From: Candidatus Sysuiplasma jiujiangense
Lineage (GTDB): Archaea; Thermoplasmatota; Thermoplasmata; Sysuiplasmatales; Sysuiplasmataceae
DNA length: 64,000 nt
Direction: 5' to 3'
Assembly: GCA_019721075.1 (NCBI GenBank)
Contig: JAHEAD010000002.1
Span: 90,949 to 154,948 of the forward strand
This document shows positions 25,473-34,882 of this stretch, piece after piece. The notes beneath the pieces are model-generated. The model made no database searches. It saw only the letters and a program-made list of their open reading frames with translations, and was not told where the DNA came from. How positions within the stretch are numbered: position 1 is the stretch's first letter; each line of letters starts with the position of its first letter. The position numbers and the translations under genes were made by a program.

Positions 25473-27146
25473 TCAGCTTCTGCGGGCGGCAATGTAAAGG
25501 AGGACGGCTTCCCGCCCCGCGATCATTGCGGAGCGGATATCATACTGGTTCCTCTCGCTGATCGATAAATCGGGCCGGCCTTGCAGGCTTTCGGCAAACG
25601 CCACTCCAAGCGACCGGGCCTTCCTTCTGTAGGCAGCATTTCTTACCCTGTCCAGACTGTTGAGGCTTCTTTCGGTAACAGTGACTTGAGCGCTTCCGGC
25701 GGTTGCCAGAATTTCGTCCTGATGTTTGTATATGCTGGAATCAATCATCAGGCTACGCTTCCTGGGCAGGTTTTCATATGTCCTGTTCGGGAGACAGTAC
25801 AGCCCCTCTCCGTTGAATTTCTCGTTCAGGCGGACATCCACCTTCGCTTCCGCAAGTGCCCTTTCATAATAGCGGACGAGGGCCGAGAAAGCCTCTTTCT
25901 TTTCTCTGTCGGTTATGTCGAGAAGCTGCCCGCCCAGTCTGTCCCGCATCTCATACAGCGTAACCTTTATTCCCGCGCGTGATGCAAACAGAGCGGCCTC
26001 CATTCCTTTTATGCCCCCGCCGGCAATGCTCATTGCCCTCACGCCTTCAGCGCAGGGCAGTGCGGCATAGAGCTCAAAACCTGTGTCGGGATTCACCGTG
26101 CATCTCACTTCGCCAAATGTGATGTCCCTGCAGGCCTGGTTGCACCTAATGCACGGCCTGTTGTTCCTCCCCTGGATCATGTTGATAGCGAAGAAGGGAT
26201 CTGCGAGCAGCGCCCTGCCAACTGCCACAAAGTCCGATTTCGCAAGGACCCTGAGCGCGTCGTCGCCGTCCAGCACTGATCCAGCAACAATGGAGGTTAC
26301 CGCCGGTTTACGCGGTAGCCTGTCTGAAATATGCGTTCTCTTCTCATAGAAGGAAGCGGACGAACCCGGAGGGGAAAACCTTCCGGCAGAGAAGTGAACG
26401 TAATCTGCGGAGTGCAGTGCTTCAGCTATCTTCAGCCCATAATCAGGTCCGTATCCGTCCGTTTCATCCTCATAGAGGCTCAGCCTTATCCCGAGGTTGA
26501 TGTCCACCTCGCTTCTGATTGCATCGATGACGGACTGCGCGAATTTCAGCCGCCCTTCAAAATTTCTGCCGTAGCTGTCGTTCCGGTGGTTGAGAGACGG
26601 TGACAGGAAGGAATGTATGAGATATCCATGGGCTCCATGCAACTCTATTCCGTCGAAGTTGGAGCTCTTTGCAACAGACGCGGCCCTGACAAAATCGCCG
26701 ATTACCTCGTCTATTTCCCCCTGATCCATTGAACCCGGGACAAGGCCCATATAATCGACACTGGAAGGCGCCCTGGGTGGCTCGGGATTTGTTTCCAGCT
26801 GTGCTTTGCCGCCGGCGTGAACAAGCTGAGCGAAAATGTATGCTTCATGTGAATGCACCCTCTCTGTCAGCCTTCTCAGCTTGGGAATAAAATCCGAATT
26901 GTGAAAACCGAGTTCGTTTCTCGATCCCCTTGCGTTCCTGCCGTTTATGTATGAATATTCGGTTATTATGAGAGATACGCCGCCCTTTGCTCTTGCCTCA
27001 AGGTACGCGATATGATTTTCGTTTGTCGAGCCGTCGGGATTGGCCAGATTGGAAATCATCGGTGCCATTACAATCCTGTTCCTGAGTTCCAGGCTGCCGA
27101 TTGTTCCCTTTTCTGAAAGCCTGTTTTTAGTCATTGAGCGGGTCAA
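25473..27146 (-). CDS. Old yellow enzyme-type flavin oxidoreductase (2,4-dienoyl-CoA reductase-like)
   Basis: 557 residues. The N-terminal TIM barrel binds FMN: LRNRIVMAPM, FAQLVHAGG, DGIELHGAHGYLIHSFLSP and FVAVGRALLADP. A four-cysteine cluster CIRCNQACRDITFGEVRC follows and would bind 4Fe-4S. The C-terminal part starts a nucleotide-binding fold (AMSIAGGGIKGMEAALFASRAGIKVTLYE). It is about 80-100 residues shorter than bacterial FadH, and the second half of the NAD(P)-binding domain looks degenerate. Members reduce unsaturated acyl-CoAs or enones. It neighbours a CoA-transferase on the same strand, suggesting an acyl-CoA pathway. Confidence 0.85.
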   Translation of the reverse strand: MTRSMTKNRLSEKGTIGSLELRNRIVMAPMISNLANPDGSTNENHIAYLEARAKGGVSLIITEYSYINGRNARGSRNELGFHNSDFIPKLRRLTERVHSHEAYIFAQLVHAGGKAQLETNPEPPRAPSSVDYMGLVPGSMDQGEIDEVIGDFVRAASVAKSSNFDGIELHGAHGYLIHSFLSPSLNHRNDSYGRNFEGRLKFAQSVIDAIRSEVDINLGIRLSLYEDETDGYGPDYGLKIAEALHSADYVHFSAGRFSPPGSSASFYEKRTHISDRLPRKPAVTSIVAGSVLDGDDALRVLAKSDFVAVGRALLADPFFAINMIQGRNNRPCIRCNQACRDITFGEVRCTVNPDTGFELYAALPCAEGVRAMSIAGGGIKGMEAALFASRAGIKVTLYEMRDRLGGQLLDITDREKKEAFSALVRYYERALAEAKVDVRLNEKFNGEGLYCLPNRTYENLPRKRSLMIDSSIYKHQDEILATAGSAQVTVTERSLNSLDRVRNAAYRRKARSLGVAFAESLQGRPDLSISERNQYDIRSAMIAGREAVLLYIAARRS

Positions 27147-27253
27147 TCTTGACGAAATATCTGAACTTTGTCAAAAGCAGTCTCGATGATGCAGGCGCAG
27201 CGCAGAGGAAGGCTGCGAAAATATTGCCTGACATACGGAGTTTCCGTTCAAAA

Positions 27254-28477
27254 TCAGGGCAGGAATATTACGCCTTTGGCCTGCAGCCTCTGTATTTCTG
27301 CCTGGCTGTATCCCATCTGTGAAAGAATGATGCCGCTCTGCTCCCCAAGAAGGGGCGGCGCGCTCCTGACCGTACCGGGCGTCCGGCTCATATTGAACGG
27401 CGAGCCTACCGTCTTTATTCTCCCGTAGGAGGAATGGGTTATTTCGGCAATCATTCCCCTTTCGGCGACCTGCTCATTTTCCAGCGCCTCGCTGACCGAA
27501 TTAATCCTTGCAGCCGGAACGCCTGCGGATTCGAGTCTGGAAAGCAGCTCGGCAGTGGTTCTGGATGAAAAGACGGCCTCTATTCTCTTCAGCATGTACT
27601 GGCGGTTTCTTACGCGCTCGGAGTTGGATTTCAGCAGTGCATCTTCAGCCAGTTCAGGCGATCCTATCGCGCTGCAGAATGAGGCCCACAGCTTCTCGCT
27701 TCCCACGGCGATTGCTAGATAGCCGTCTGAAGTACTGAAAACCTGATAGGGCGCAATGCTTGAATGTGCCGACCCGAGTCTTTCCGGATTCCTGCCGGTG
27801 GCGAAATAGGCAGCTGCCTGATGGGTCAGCGTAAGAAGGTTGCAGTCCAGCATAGACATGTCGATGTACTGCCCTTCCCCCGTGCGCCCTCTGTGGAAGA
27901 GGGCGGATAGAATGGCTGTGGAAGCAAAGAGGCCTGATGTTATATCGGTTATGGGAACGCCGAACTTGACCGGCGCCCCCTCAGGTTCGCCTGTCAGGCT
28001 CATGAGTCCGCTGGAGGCAAGGATTGTGAGATCAAATCCGGGCCTGGAGCTGTAAGGCCCGGTCCTGCCGTATCCAGAGATGCTGCAATACACAATGTCA
28101 TCGTTTATTGCCTTCGCGGATTCATAGTCTATAGACAGCCGCTCGGCCACGCCGGGCCTGAAATTCTCCACTATAACGTCCGAATCGCTGATGAGCCTTC
28201 CGACAATGTCCCGCGCCTCCGCTTTTCTGAGATCAATGGCAATGCTCCTCTTGTTTCTGTTCACGCTGATAAAGTAGGAAGAAACACCTTTGACTTCAGG
28301 CGGACGCCATGCCCTGGTTTCGTCGCCTTTTTCCGATTCGACCTTGATCACGTCAGCACCAAGATCCCCGAGGATCATGGTGCAGAATGGCCCCGACATG
28401 GCCCTGCTGAAATCCAGGACTGTGATGCCGCTGAGCGGGCCTTCAGTTTTTTGGCCTGAGCCCGAATTGCTCTTCAT
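27254..28477 (-). CDS. Class III CoA-transferase (CaiB/BaiF family)
   Basis: 407-residue family III CoA-transferase. Evidence: GITVLDFSRAMSGPFCTMILGDLGADVIKVE at the N-terminus, NKRSIAIDLR, ENFRPGVAERL, and the catalytic Asp in YIDMSMLDCNL. The length matches formyl-CoA, carnitine and succinyl-CoA-dependent transferases, but the acceptor acid cannot be read from sequence. It is divergent from the CDF gene and upstream of the flavin oxidoreductase by about 107 bases on the same strand. Confidence 0.9.
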   Translation of the reverse strand: MKSNSGSGQKTEGPLSGITVLDFSRAMSGPFCTMILGDLGADVIKVESEKGDETRAWRPPEVKGVSSYFISVNRNKRSIAIDLRKAEARDIVGRLISDSDVIVENFRPGVAERLSIDYESAKAINDDIVYCSISGYGRTGPYSSRPGFDLTILASSGLMSLTGEPEGAPVKFGVPITDITSGLFASTAILSALFHRGRTGEGQYIDMSMLDCNLLTLTHQAAAYFATGRNPERLGSAHSSIAPYQVFSTSDGYLAIAVGSEKLWASFCSAIGSPELAEDALLKSNSERVRNRQYMLKRIEAVFSSRTTAELLSRLESAGVPAARINSVSEALENEQVAERGMIAEITHSSYGRIKTVGSPFNMSRTPGTVRSAPPLLGEQSGIILSQMGYSQAEIQRLQAKGVIFLP

Positions 28478-28560
28478 CGTCAGTTCGATACCGTCCTTGG
28501 TTCATAATCCTTTTTCAGCTGTAATTGGGAAAGACCAGGAATTAAGCGCGAAACGGCAGG

Positions 28561-29550
28561 ATGGAGAATAAACTTCTCCGTCATTCGATTACAAAGGTTA
28601 ATTCATCGCAATTGCATATAATGATGCGCCGATTGGAGATGAACAAACTTTCCGCCTCAAGACTTTCAGCAGTCAGCAACGGCGCACTTTCGGCAGCCAA
28701 GATTATAATCGGCCTTATCACCGGCTCCGTGGCGGTCCTCAGTGACGGAATACATTCGTTTACTGATGTAACGGCGTCTGTTTCCACAGCAGTCTCCGTG
28801 AAGAAGGCATCCATGCCTGCAGACACCATACATAAATTCGGACATGGAAAATTCGAAAATGTCTCCGGCGTTTTCGAATCGATCCTTCTGATTGCTACCA
28901 GCGTGATCATCGTCGCAGAGGCGTTCGACAGGGTGGTTGCGGGTGAGCACATAGTTTTCCTCGGCATAGCAATCATCACCATGATAATTTCAGCTGCCGT
29001 GGACTTTGCCGTATCCATTCCTGTCCGCAGGGCTTCCAGGAGAGAGGAGTCGATTGCCTTGAAAGTTGACAACGCCCATCTTACGACAGACGGCCTGGCA
29101 TCCGTCGGGGTCGTCCTTGCACTGATTGCTGTGTATCTGACAGGCAACGTGCTTTTCGACATAATCGTCGCATTCATAATAGCGGCAGTAATGTCTTATT
29201 CCGGCATTTCCCTGCTGCTGGAATCGGGTGGTCCTCTGGTCGACGTGAAGATATCTGATGCGGACGAACAGACCGTCATCGGCATACTCTCCGAACACAA
29301 AGAAATCTGCAGATTCCATTCACTGAGGACGAGAAAGTCAGGAAATATCAGGTTCATCGATTTGCATCTCACTTTCAAGCCGAATACCACCGTTTACGAG
29401 GCTCACAGTGTCGTAGATGCAATTGAAACCAGGCTGAGAGAGCGGATACCAAACTGCAGCGCCCTGATACACATTGAGCCTGAAGGGGTTGAATGTGCTG
29501 ACAGCATAGGCGATGACACGCTGAATCGCCGTAAAGGTCCCAACAGCTGA
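28561..29550 (+). CDS. Cation diffusion facilitator (FieF/CzcD-type metal exporter)
   Basis: 329-residue CDF transporter with about six membrane helices in the first 210 residues and a cytoplasmic C-terminal domain. Metal-site residues are visible in LSDGIHSFTD (helix 2) and DNAHLTTDG (helix 5), with the family's KFGHGKFENVSG between. The C-terminal part has HSLRTRKSGNIRFIDLHL and HIEPEG. It would export Zn, Fe, Mn or a similar ion against protons. The ATG at 28561 is the longest start; M27 (MNKLSASRLSAVSNG, 28639) is nearer the usual beginning. Confidence 0.92.
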   Translation: MENKLLRHSITKVNSSQLHIMMRRLEMNKLSASRLSAVSNGALSAAKIIIGLITGSVAVLSDGIHSFTDVTASVSTAVSVKKASMPADTIHKFGHGKFENVSGVFESILLIATSVIIVAEAFDRVVAGEHIVFLGIAIITMIISAAVDFAVSIPVRRASRREESIALKVDNAHLTTDGLASVGVVLALIAVYLTGNVLFDIIVAFIIAAVMSYSGISLLLESGGPLVDVKISDADEQTVIGILSEHKEICRFHSLRTRKSGNIRFIDLHLTFKPNTTVYEAHSVVDAIETRLRERIPNCSALIHIEPEGVECADSIGDDTLNRRKGPNS

Positions 29551-29755
29551 TCAACGATTCATGGCGTATGACAGGTATGAATTCAGCCTGATTCCTGTCA
29601 GGATGCACCACCATTCAGGCCGATAAATCGCAGAGAGGGCAGAAAGACTCATGGCTGACGCGAAGCATCGATCCGAAAGTTGGAATTTTCTCATCTATCT
29701 CCGTCGACATTATTGCCCGGCATCCCTGCCATTCCTCAGGTTTGAGGGCAAGAAA

Positions 29756-30955
29756 ATGTCAATACCCTTTATATTCGACAATTGCGCTGCTGCTTCTATG
29801 GCAGTCATGAAATCAGGGACCAGCCAAAAATCGATCAGCCTTTCTACGGATACGATAAGATTGGATGGTTCAGGAGTATCCGGTGATGCTCGCAGCGATA
29901 AAGTGTCTGTACTTGGAAATGCCAGGACAAGGATATACAGCTACCCTTCCTGCACTGCAGGGAAACCAGCCTCAAAGAGGATTGTAGTCTTCCGCTCGGC
30001 GGAGGAAGCGGAGGGTGCAGGCTACAGGCTTTGCAGACATTGCGCCACCGCCGGACCCGGAAGACAGACAGCTCGGACGAAATTGATCGAGGATGTGTGC
30101 CACTACATTCGTTCCCATCACTCACAGAAAATAACACTGAAATCTCTCAGTTACACATTTTCAATAAGCCCCTTTACACTCCAGAAGTTATTCAAAAAGA
30201 CGATGGGAGTGTCGCCCAGAAAATATCTCGAAGAGATCAGAATAGCTGACCTCAAGACAAGACTCAGCCGCGGGGATTCAGTGGAGTCGGCAGTCTTCGG
30301 CGTCGGTTACGGCTCAATGACCTGGCTTTACGGAAATTCAAGACTGAAGCTCGGGATGAAGCCTTCATCCTACAAAAATGGAGGCGAGGGGGTGGAAATC
30401 TATTATGGGATAAAGGCAACAGGAATAGGCCATATCATGGTGGCAGCCACAGCGAACGGAATTTGCTCCGTTTCTGCAGCAGACAGTGAAGCTGCTCTGA
30501 TTGACGCGCTCAGGAAGGAATTTCCACGCGCATCCCTGCAGGCGTCGGATAAGATGGACGTTTATATCAGAGGCGTTGAGGATTGCCTTCTGGGAAGTGA
30601 GGTTGCCTTCCCCCTGGACATAAACGGAACGGATTTTGAAAAAAGCGTCTGGGCCGCAATAACAGAAATACCTTACGGAGCGACTGCGACCTACAGTGAA
30701 ATTGCCGAAAGGATAAGGAAACCGCGTGCGGTCAGGGCGGTGGCCAATGCATGTGCGAAGAATCATGTTCCTCTCATCATACCGTGCCACAGGGTGATAA
30801 GAAAGGGAGGCGACCTGGGAGGATACGGTCTGGGTCTCGACAGGAAGAGGAGGCTGCTGGAACTGGAAAAATCCAATTCAGCCGGAGGGAAAAGGATACG
30901 GCCGGAAAGCCGCCCCCGAACGGTTGACGAGACATGCAAAACGCAACAGTGCTGA
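29756..30955 (+). CDS. Ada-like protein: Zn domain, AraC HTH and methyltransferase domains
   Basis: Multi-domain DNA alkylation-repair protein. In order: an Ada-type zinc domain (RIYSYPSC ... GYRLCRHC), an AraC-type HTH (KITLKSLSYTFSISPFTLQKLFKK, MGVSPRKYLEEIR), and an O6-alkylguanine-DNA methyltransferase domain with PCHRVIRKGGDLGGYGLG. In E. coli Ada the zinc motif is FCRPSC, whose first Cys (C38) takes methyl from phosphotriesters. Here the aligned residue is Ser, so that activity and Ada-style induction are doubtful, while the guanine-repair Cys is intact. I choose ATG 29756 (GAGGG 7 bases before); the frame extends to 29651. AraC domains are rare in archaea, pointing to bacterial origin. 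Confidence 0.85.
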   Translation: MSIPFIFDNCAAASMAVMKSGTSQKSISLSTDTIRLDGSGVSGDARSDKVSVLGNARTRIYSYPSCTAGKPASKRIVVFRSAEEAEGAGYRLCRHCATAGPGRQTARTKLIEDVCHYIRSHHSQKITLKSLSYTFSISPFTLQKLFKKTMGVSPRKYLEEIRIADLKTRLSRGDSVESAVFGVGYGSMTWLYGNSRLKLGMKPSSYKNGGEGVEIYYGIKATGIGHIMVAATANGICSVSAADSEAALIDALRKEFPRASLQASDKMDVYIRGVEDCLLGSEVAFPLDINGTDFEKSVWAAITEIPYGATATYSEIAERIRKPRAVRAVANACAKNHVPLIIPCHRVIRKGGDLGGYGLGLDRKRRLLELEKSNSAGGKRIRPESRPRTVDETCKTQQC

Positions 30956-30980
30956 TGCTCGAATCGCACACAGAATTGGT

Positions 30981-31874
30981 TTACCGGTGCCTGCGTATGC
31001 CGGCGCGGTTAAGCAGGGCGTGTATTTCCCTTCTCTGTTCAGGCGTAACGTCCGGAATGGGTTCCTTCGGTTTTCCGACGTTCATGCCGGCATAACTGAC
31101 AGCCTCCTTGAGCCCCGCAGGAAATTCGCCCATCCCGATTGCGCTTATTGCAGGCATCAGCTTGATCTGCATCTCGCGTGCCCTGTCCTTTCTTCCTGAA
31201 ACAAAATAATCATAGATGCCGGCCGCCATTTTCGGCGCGACGTTCGAAACGCCTATGATTGCTCCGCTCCCTCCGAAATCAAGACACGAATATGCCATTG
31301 CATCCGAACCGGTGAAAATGGCAATCTTTTTCCTTGTTTCGGATATGAACGTGATCAGATTGTAAAGATTATACTCGGTATACTTCATGCCGGCGATACA
31401 GCCCTCATCCGCCAGTCTGCTTACGACGCTTACTGGTATGAATATGTGTGTAAACGAAGGAATATTGTACACTACGATGGGGACAGGAAGTTTACTGTGG
31501 AGAAGGCAGAAATGCCTGTAAAGAGCATCTTCCGAGGTTGTATAGTAATAGGGAGGGGTGGCAATTATGCCGTCAACCCCAACGTCTATTGCCTGTTTTG
31601 CAAAGGCGATTATGTTTTCGGTACTCGGATCTGATACTCCTGCAAAGACAGGGACCCTGCCGTTTGCCGCGTCGACAACTGTATCCGTCACCAGGCGCCT
31701 CTCATCCGGAGACAGGAGCGCAAACTCACCGGCAGTTCCCAGGGGGAAAAGGCCGTCTATGCCTCCGGTTATGAGATGATTGACAAGTGCCCGGAGACTT
31801 TCGACATCAACCTCACCTTTTCTTGTAAGCGGCGTCGGCAACGGCGCCCAGATACCATGCAATTCCCTGTTCAT
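30981..31874 (-). CDS. DapA-family (N-acetylneuraminate lyase superfamily) aldolase
   Basis: TIM-barrel class I aldolase of the dihydrodipicolinate synthase / 2-keto-3-deoxygluconate aldolase family. Visible: GIWAPLPTPLTRKGEVD, FPLGTAGEFALLS (the GTxGE phosphate/carboxylate loop), TPPYYY (Tyr), VYNIPS and the Schiff-base Lys in GMKYTEYN. About 297 residues from ATG 31874. A TATA-like CTATATCA on the minus strand, about 25 bases before this ATG, supports it over the longer frame (31976). Substrate is undecided: lysine pathway versus sugar acid. No lysine genes are nearby. Confidence 0.87.
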   Translation of the reverse strand: MNRELHGIWAPLPTPLTRKGEVDVESLRALVNHLITGGIDGLFPLGTAGEFALLSPDERRLVTDTVVDAANGRVPVFAGVSDPSTENIIAFAKQAIDVGVDGIIATPPYYYTTSEDALYRHFCLLHSKLPVPIVVYNIPSFTHIFIPVSVVSRLADEGCIAGMKYTEYNLYNLITFISETRKKIAIFTGSDAMAYSCLDFGGSGAIIGVSNVAPKMAAGIYDYFVSGRKDRAREMQIKLMPAISAIGMGEFPAGLKEAVSYAGMNVGKPKEPIPDVTPEQRREIHALLNRAGIRRHR

Positions 31875-32451
31875 AATATCAGGATCGGGCACTCGATGAT
31901 ATAGTGTTGCTTTAGCGCGCAACTCAGCGCCATTTTGAATAACGGACACGTCCCGCCGCGACATGATATCCGTCATCTCCTTTCATATTTCAGCGATAAT
32001 CCTTCTGCGAGTATTCCCTGTTTATTCTGTTCGCAACAAGAAGGCTGCGTCTATGGCAGAAGAGATACGATGCAGTGAAAATGACTAACGACCGGCGGTT
32101 CAGCCGTCAGGATATACGCCCGCTATCCTGACCCGGGCCGGTGAGCAGAGCAGCGGTGCTGATACTGCGACGTTGTGCGAAACACGCATTCACTCCGTTG
32201 TGTTCCCCATTCCCCCTGTTCCAGGCGTTCGTGATCCTGCAGAAACGGTAGCTTTATCCTCATCTGGCAACTTGCATGACATTTGCTCTCTTTCTCAGAA
32301 CCAGGGCGTGAAGGATCACATCGATAAGCTTTCCGTTTAAATATTCACCTAAGAAGTCACATGTAAGCAGTGTGATGAAATTTGAATCAATGGTAACATC
32401 TGGATTTCAAAAGTGCTTAATAGAGCACATCCGCTACACGTGCCGATCTTA
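31875..32451. other. Intergenic region with a hairpin-forming inverted repeat
   Basis: About 570 bases between divergent genes. No supported coding frame on either strand. It contains an 8-bp inverted repeat at 32107-32131 and AT-rich promoter-like stretches near 31893-31907 (minus) and 32335-32350 (plus). Confidence 0.5.
32107..32131. repeat. Inverted repeat TCAGGATA-N9-TATCCTGA
   Basis: Perfect 8-bp arms (32107-32114 and 32124-32131) around a 9-base centre, in the spacer between the aldolase and ChrB-domain genes. It may be an operator or a hairpin; nothing else in the window shares it as far as I can see. Confidence 0.5.
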
Positions 32452-32919
32452 ATGAAATGGATAACAAGAGAAAAAGCCAAAGTGGACAGAATTGCGTGCC
32501 CCTGGCTGATATCAAGGTTCGTGGACAGGAATGCGGAATTTCTGTTTGTTCCAAAGGAAAAGGTACTCACGGTTGCAAAGGAGGAAAAGGCTGTTCCATT
32601 CGACACTCCGGGAGCAGAATTGTTTCATTTTGAAGAGAATGGAAAGGAGTATGTGAGTTTTGATTCCATAATAAGGAAGTACAGGCTCTCGGATGCTGCT
32701 CTTCTTGAACTGGCGAGGATAGTAAGGGGAGCGGACGCAAGTATTCCTGATGCGCCGGCTGAATCCGCGGGACTGGAGGCGGCGGCGCTCGGATTCAGGG
32801 AAATAGCCGGAAACGACCATGAAAATATGAAAATCCAGTTTCCGCTCTATGATGCGCTGTATGCATACTGCAAGGGAAAGATAGCAGGAAAATCGAAATT
32901 GGAACACGCGCACAGTTAA
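32452..32919 (+). CDS. ChrB-domain chromate resistance protein
   Basis: 155 residues matching the C-terminal domain of ChrB: MKWITREKAKVDRIACPWLISRF at the start, AEFLFVPKEKV, VPFDTPGAELFHFEENGKEYVSFDSII, LARIVRGAD and FPLYDALYAYCKGK. Full-length bacterial ChrB regulates or assists the chromate exporter ChrA; stand-alone copies are annotated as chromate resistance proteins, with the biochemical role unclear. Start ATG 32452 agrees with the family start. No chrA gene is present in the window. Confidence 0.85.
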   Translation: MKWITREKAKVDRIACPWLISRFVDRNAEFLFVPKEKVLTVAKEEKAVPFDTPGAELFHFEENGKEYVSFDSIIRKYRLSDAALLELARIVRGADASIPDAPAESAGLEAAALGFREIAGNDHENMKIQFPLYDALYAYCKGKIAGKSKLEHAHS

Positions 32920-33465
32920 GACACTGCCTTGCGGCCCAGGACACGACGAAACGGAATTGCGGAAAACTTTAATTGTGTCGCCATTCTGAGAGGTCCGCTC
33001 TCTTTTCCGGACTTGCGTCAGGGAGGTTCACGTTTTGGCGTAAACAGCCGTTGCGCTTTTGTGAAAGCAGGGCTGACTGCCTCATCACCATCCATCATGC
33101 ACAGTTTATCCATCATTTACAGTAATGTGAGCGTTTCGGACCTGCCGGTACGGTGACCCCTTGAGTGTATCAGATCTTGCAATGCAGTCATGGGGCAGCA
33201 TAGGTCATCTCCCCCTCGGATTGTTTCCTGATCTCTCATCCATCAACAACCGTTCCTGACATCTTGTTACATATCCTGGATCTTGTCATTCTGTCTGTCA
33301 GGGAAAGAGAAGAGATATCTTTTTGATCCAATGATGTACAGCAGGTGACTTTGTTTGCGAACTGAAACTGACTGTTTCGAACCTATGTTATTAAAATCGC
33401 CATGCTGCCGCAAAGCAGGTTCCGGTAATAACTTTTTTATAGCTTTTGACCAATACGGGAATACA
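32920..33465. other. Intergenic region upstream of the sugar transport operon
   Basis: About 550 bases with no supported gene. Near its end are paired GTTATTA (33387-33393) and TAATAAC (33426-33432) and an AT-rich TTTTTTATAG at 33433-33442, a likely TATA box for the transport operon, followed by the palindrome at 33466-33485. Confidence 0.5.
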
Positions 33466-33485
33466 ATACTAATGTTGATTAGTAT
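33466..33485. promoter_or_regulatory. Palindrome ATACTAAT-GTTG-ATTAGTAT, candidate TrmB operator
   Basis: Perfect 8-bp arms around four bases, about 25-30 bases downstream of the TATA-like 33433-33442 and 25 bases before the first transport gene. It would cover the transcription start. The core TACTAAT-N4-ATTAGTA recurs over the start codon of the TrmB-type regulator gene at 40957-40976. Known archaeal TrmB sites also have TACT...AGTA half sites. Confidence 0.65.
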
Positions 33486-33508
33486 ATTAAATAAATGAGG
33501 GGATAATT

Positions 33509-34828
33509 TTGCGAATGAGAACAGTCGGTGTGATAGTTGTGATCGTAGTGGTCATAGCGGCCGCTGCCAGCGCGGGGTACATTCTTACCAAACCGAAAAG
33601 CAAGCTGACAATTGTCTTTTCAGGATGGGTATCCAGCGGAGCTGAATACACGTTCGACCAGCAGATGGTAAAAAACTTCAATGCGATGCATCCGAACGAT
33701 TCGGTTGTGTTTAGTCCGATAACAGGAAACTATTATGGTGTGTTGTCAACGAAGTTTACGACCAATACGGCTCCAGCAGTCATGTACATGGAAAATGACG
33801 CACTGCCCGCTTATGCCAAGGCAGGCTATCTTTTGAACATGACGCCTTTCCTGAATGCAAATTCGAGCTACGATGTTCAGGGATTTGTTCCTCAGATCCT
33901 GAACACATTTACATACAAGGGAGGGATTTATGCCGCTCCCAAGGACTGGAGTCCATTGTTCATCTACTTCAACAAGTACATATTCAACCAGGAAAAAGTT
34001 CCTTACCCCGGCAACCTTACCGTATGGAACTGGACAACGATGACTTCCACACTTCAGCAGCTCAAAAACAACGAGACCATGCTGCCCGGAGGCGGGTCCG
34101 GCTACTATCCAATGGTTGTCGGAGCCCAGTTTGCCAGGATCCTCGCATTCATGCATGAGGCTGGCGGACAGTGGATTAGCCAGAGCGGAAGCGGTGCAGC
34201 ACCTAACTCTGCAGGACTCCTGTCTGCGATAGAGTTCTGGTACGGCCTATACCAAAAGGGACTGGCAGGATTGAATACCAATATGAGTGCTGGCTGGAAC
34301 GGTGGCGACTTTTCAACAGGCAAGGTCGGAATGGTTGTCAGCGGCGGATGGACATATCCGGTGGCAACAGGAAACGGTTCGTTCTTCCATAACAATCTCA
34401 ACGCCCTTGGCTATTATCATATGCCATCAGATGTACAGAACGGAACAATGGGTTTTGACGTCGGCCTGGCGATAAACAGCCATTTGCCCGCAGCCAAACA
34501 GTGGCTTGCCCTTCAGTTCATAGAGTACTTCACCGGACCGGTTGGAGAGAAGCAGTGGGTTAGCCTGGGACTTGCCCTGCCGGCGAGAACGTCAATCCTG
34601 GAAAGTTCTGCATATTCGAGCATTCAGCCGGCACTGGCATATGCCGGATCTACCGAATTCCCGTATACATATGGATGGGCATACAACACCACGAACTTCA
34701 CCGCGGCGCACACTGAGGCGCACAATGTCATTGCAGATATGTTTGCCGGCAAACTGACGCCCATGCAGGCTTACCAGCAGATACTCGCCGATACAAACTC
34801 TTCGCTGGCAGGTACATCGACATTGTAG
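33509..34828 (+). CDS. Sugar ABC transporter solute-binding protein
   Basis: 439-residue family 1 extracellular solute-binding protein. Residues about 5-26 are a hydrophobic anchor (VGVIVVIVVVIAAAASAGYIL), then LTIVFSGWVSSGAEYTFDQQMVKNFNAMHP, GGIYAAPKDWSPLFIYFNKY, GGDFSTGKVGMVVSGGWTYPVA and a C-terminal helix bundle. Many N-x-S/T sequons suit an S-layer-exposed archaeal protein. GAGGGG lies six bases before the TTG at 33509; the ATG at 33515 is an alternative for a leaderless transcript. First gene of an operon with two permeases, an ATPase and a glycosidase, so the ligand is probably an oligosaccharide. Confidence 0.92.
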   Translation: MRMRTVGVIVVIVVVIAAAASAGYILTKPKSKLTIVFSGWVSSGAEYTFDQQMVKNFNAMHPNDSVVFSPITGNYYGVLSTKFTTNTAPAVMYMENDALPAYAKAGYLLNMTPFLNANSSYDVQGFVPQILNTFTYKGGIYAAPKDWSPLFIYFNKYIFNQEKVPYPGNLTVWNWTTMTSTLQQLKNNETMLPGGGSGYYPMVVGAQFARILAFMHEAGGQWISQSGSGAAPNSAGLLSAIEFWYGLYQKGLAGLNTNMSAGWNGGDFSTGKVGMVVSGGWTYPVATGNGSFFHNNLNALGYYHMPSDVQNGTMGFDVGLAINSHLPAAKQWLALQFIEYFTGPVGEKQWVSLGLALPARTSILESSAYSSIQPALAYAGSTEFPYTYGWAYNTTNFTAAHTEAHNVIADMFAGKLTPMQAYQQILADTNSSLAGTSTL

Positions 34829-34882
34829 TGCATCAACATTTTTAACCGTTCAAACCTTTTACCATTCTCTTGATATGAAGGT

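Noticed and set aside
32929-33156. 75-codon frame before the transport operon
   Set aside because: No start signals and low-complexity basic beginning; treated as intergenic.
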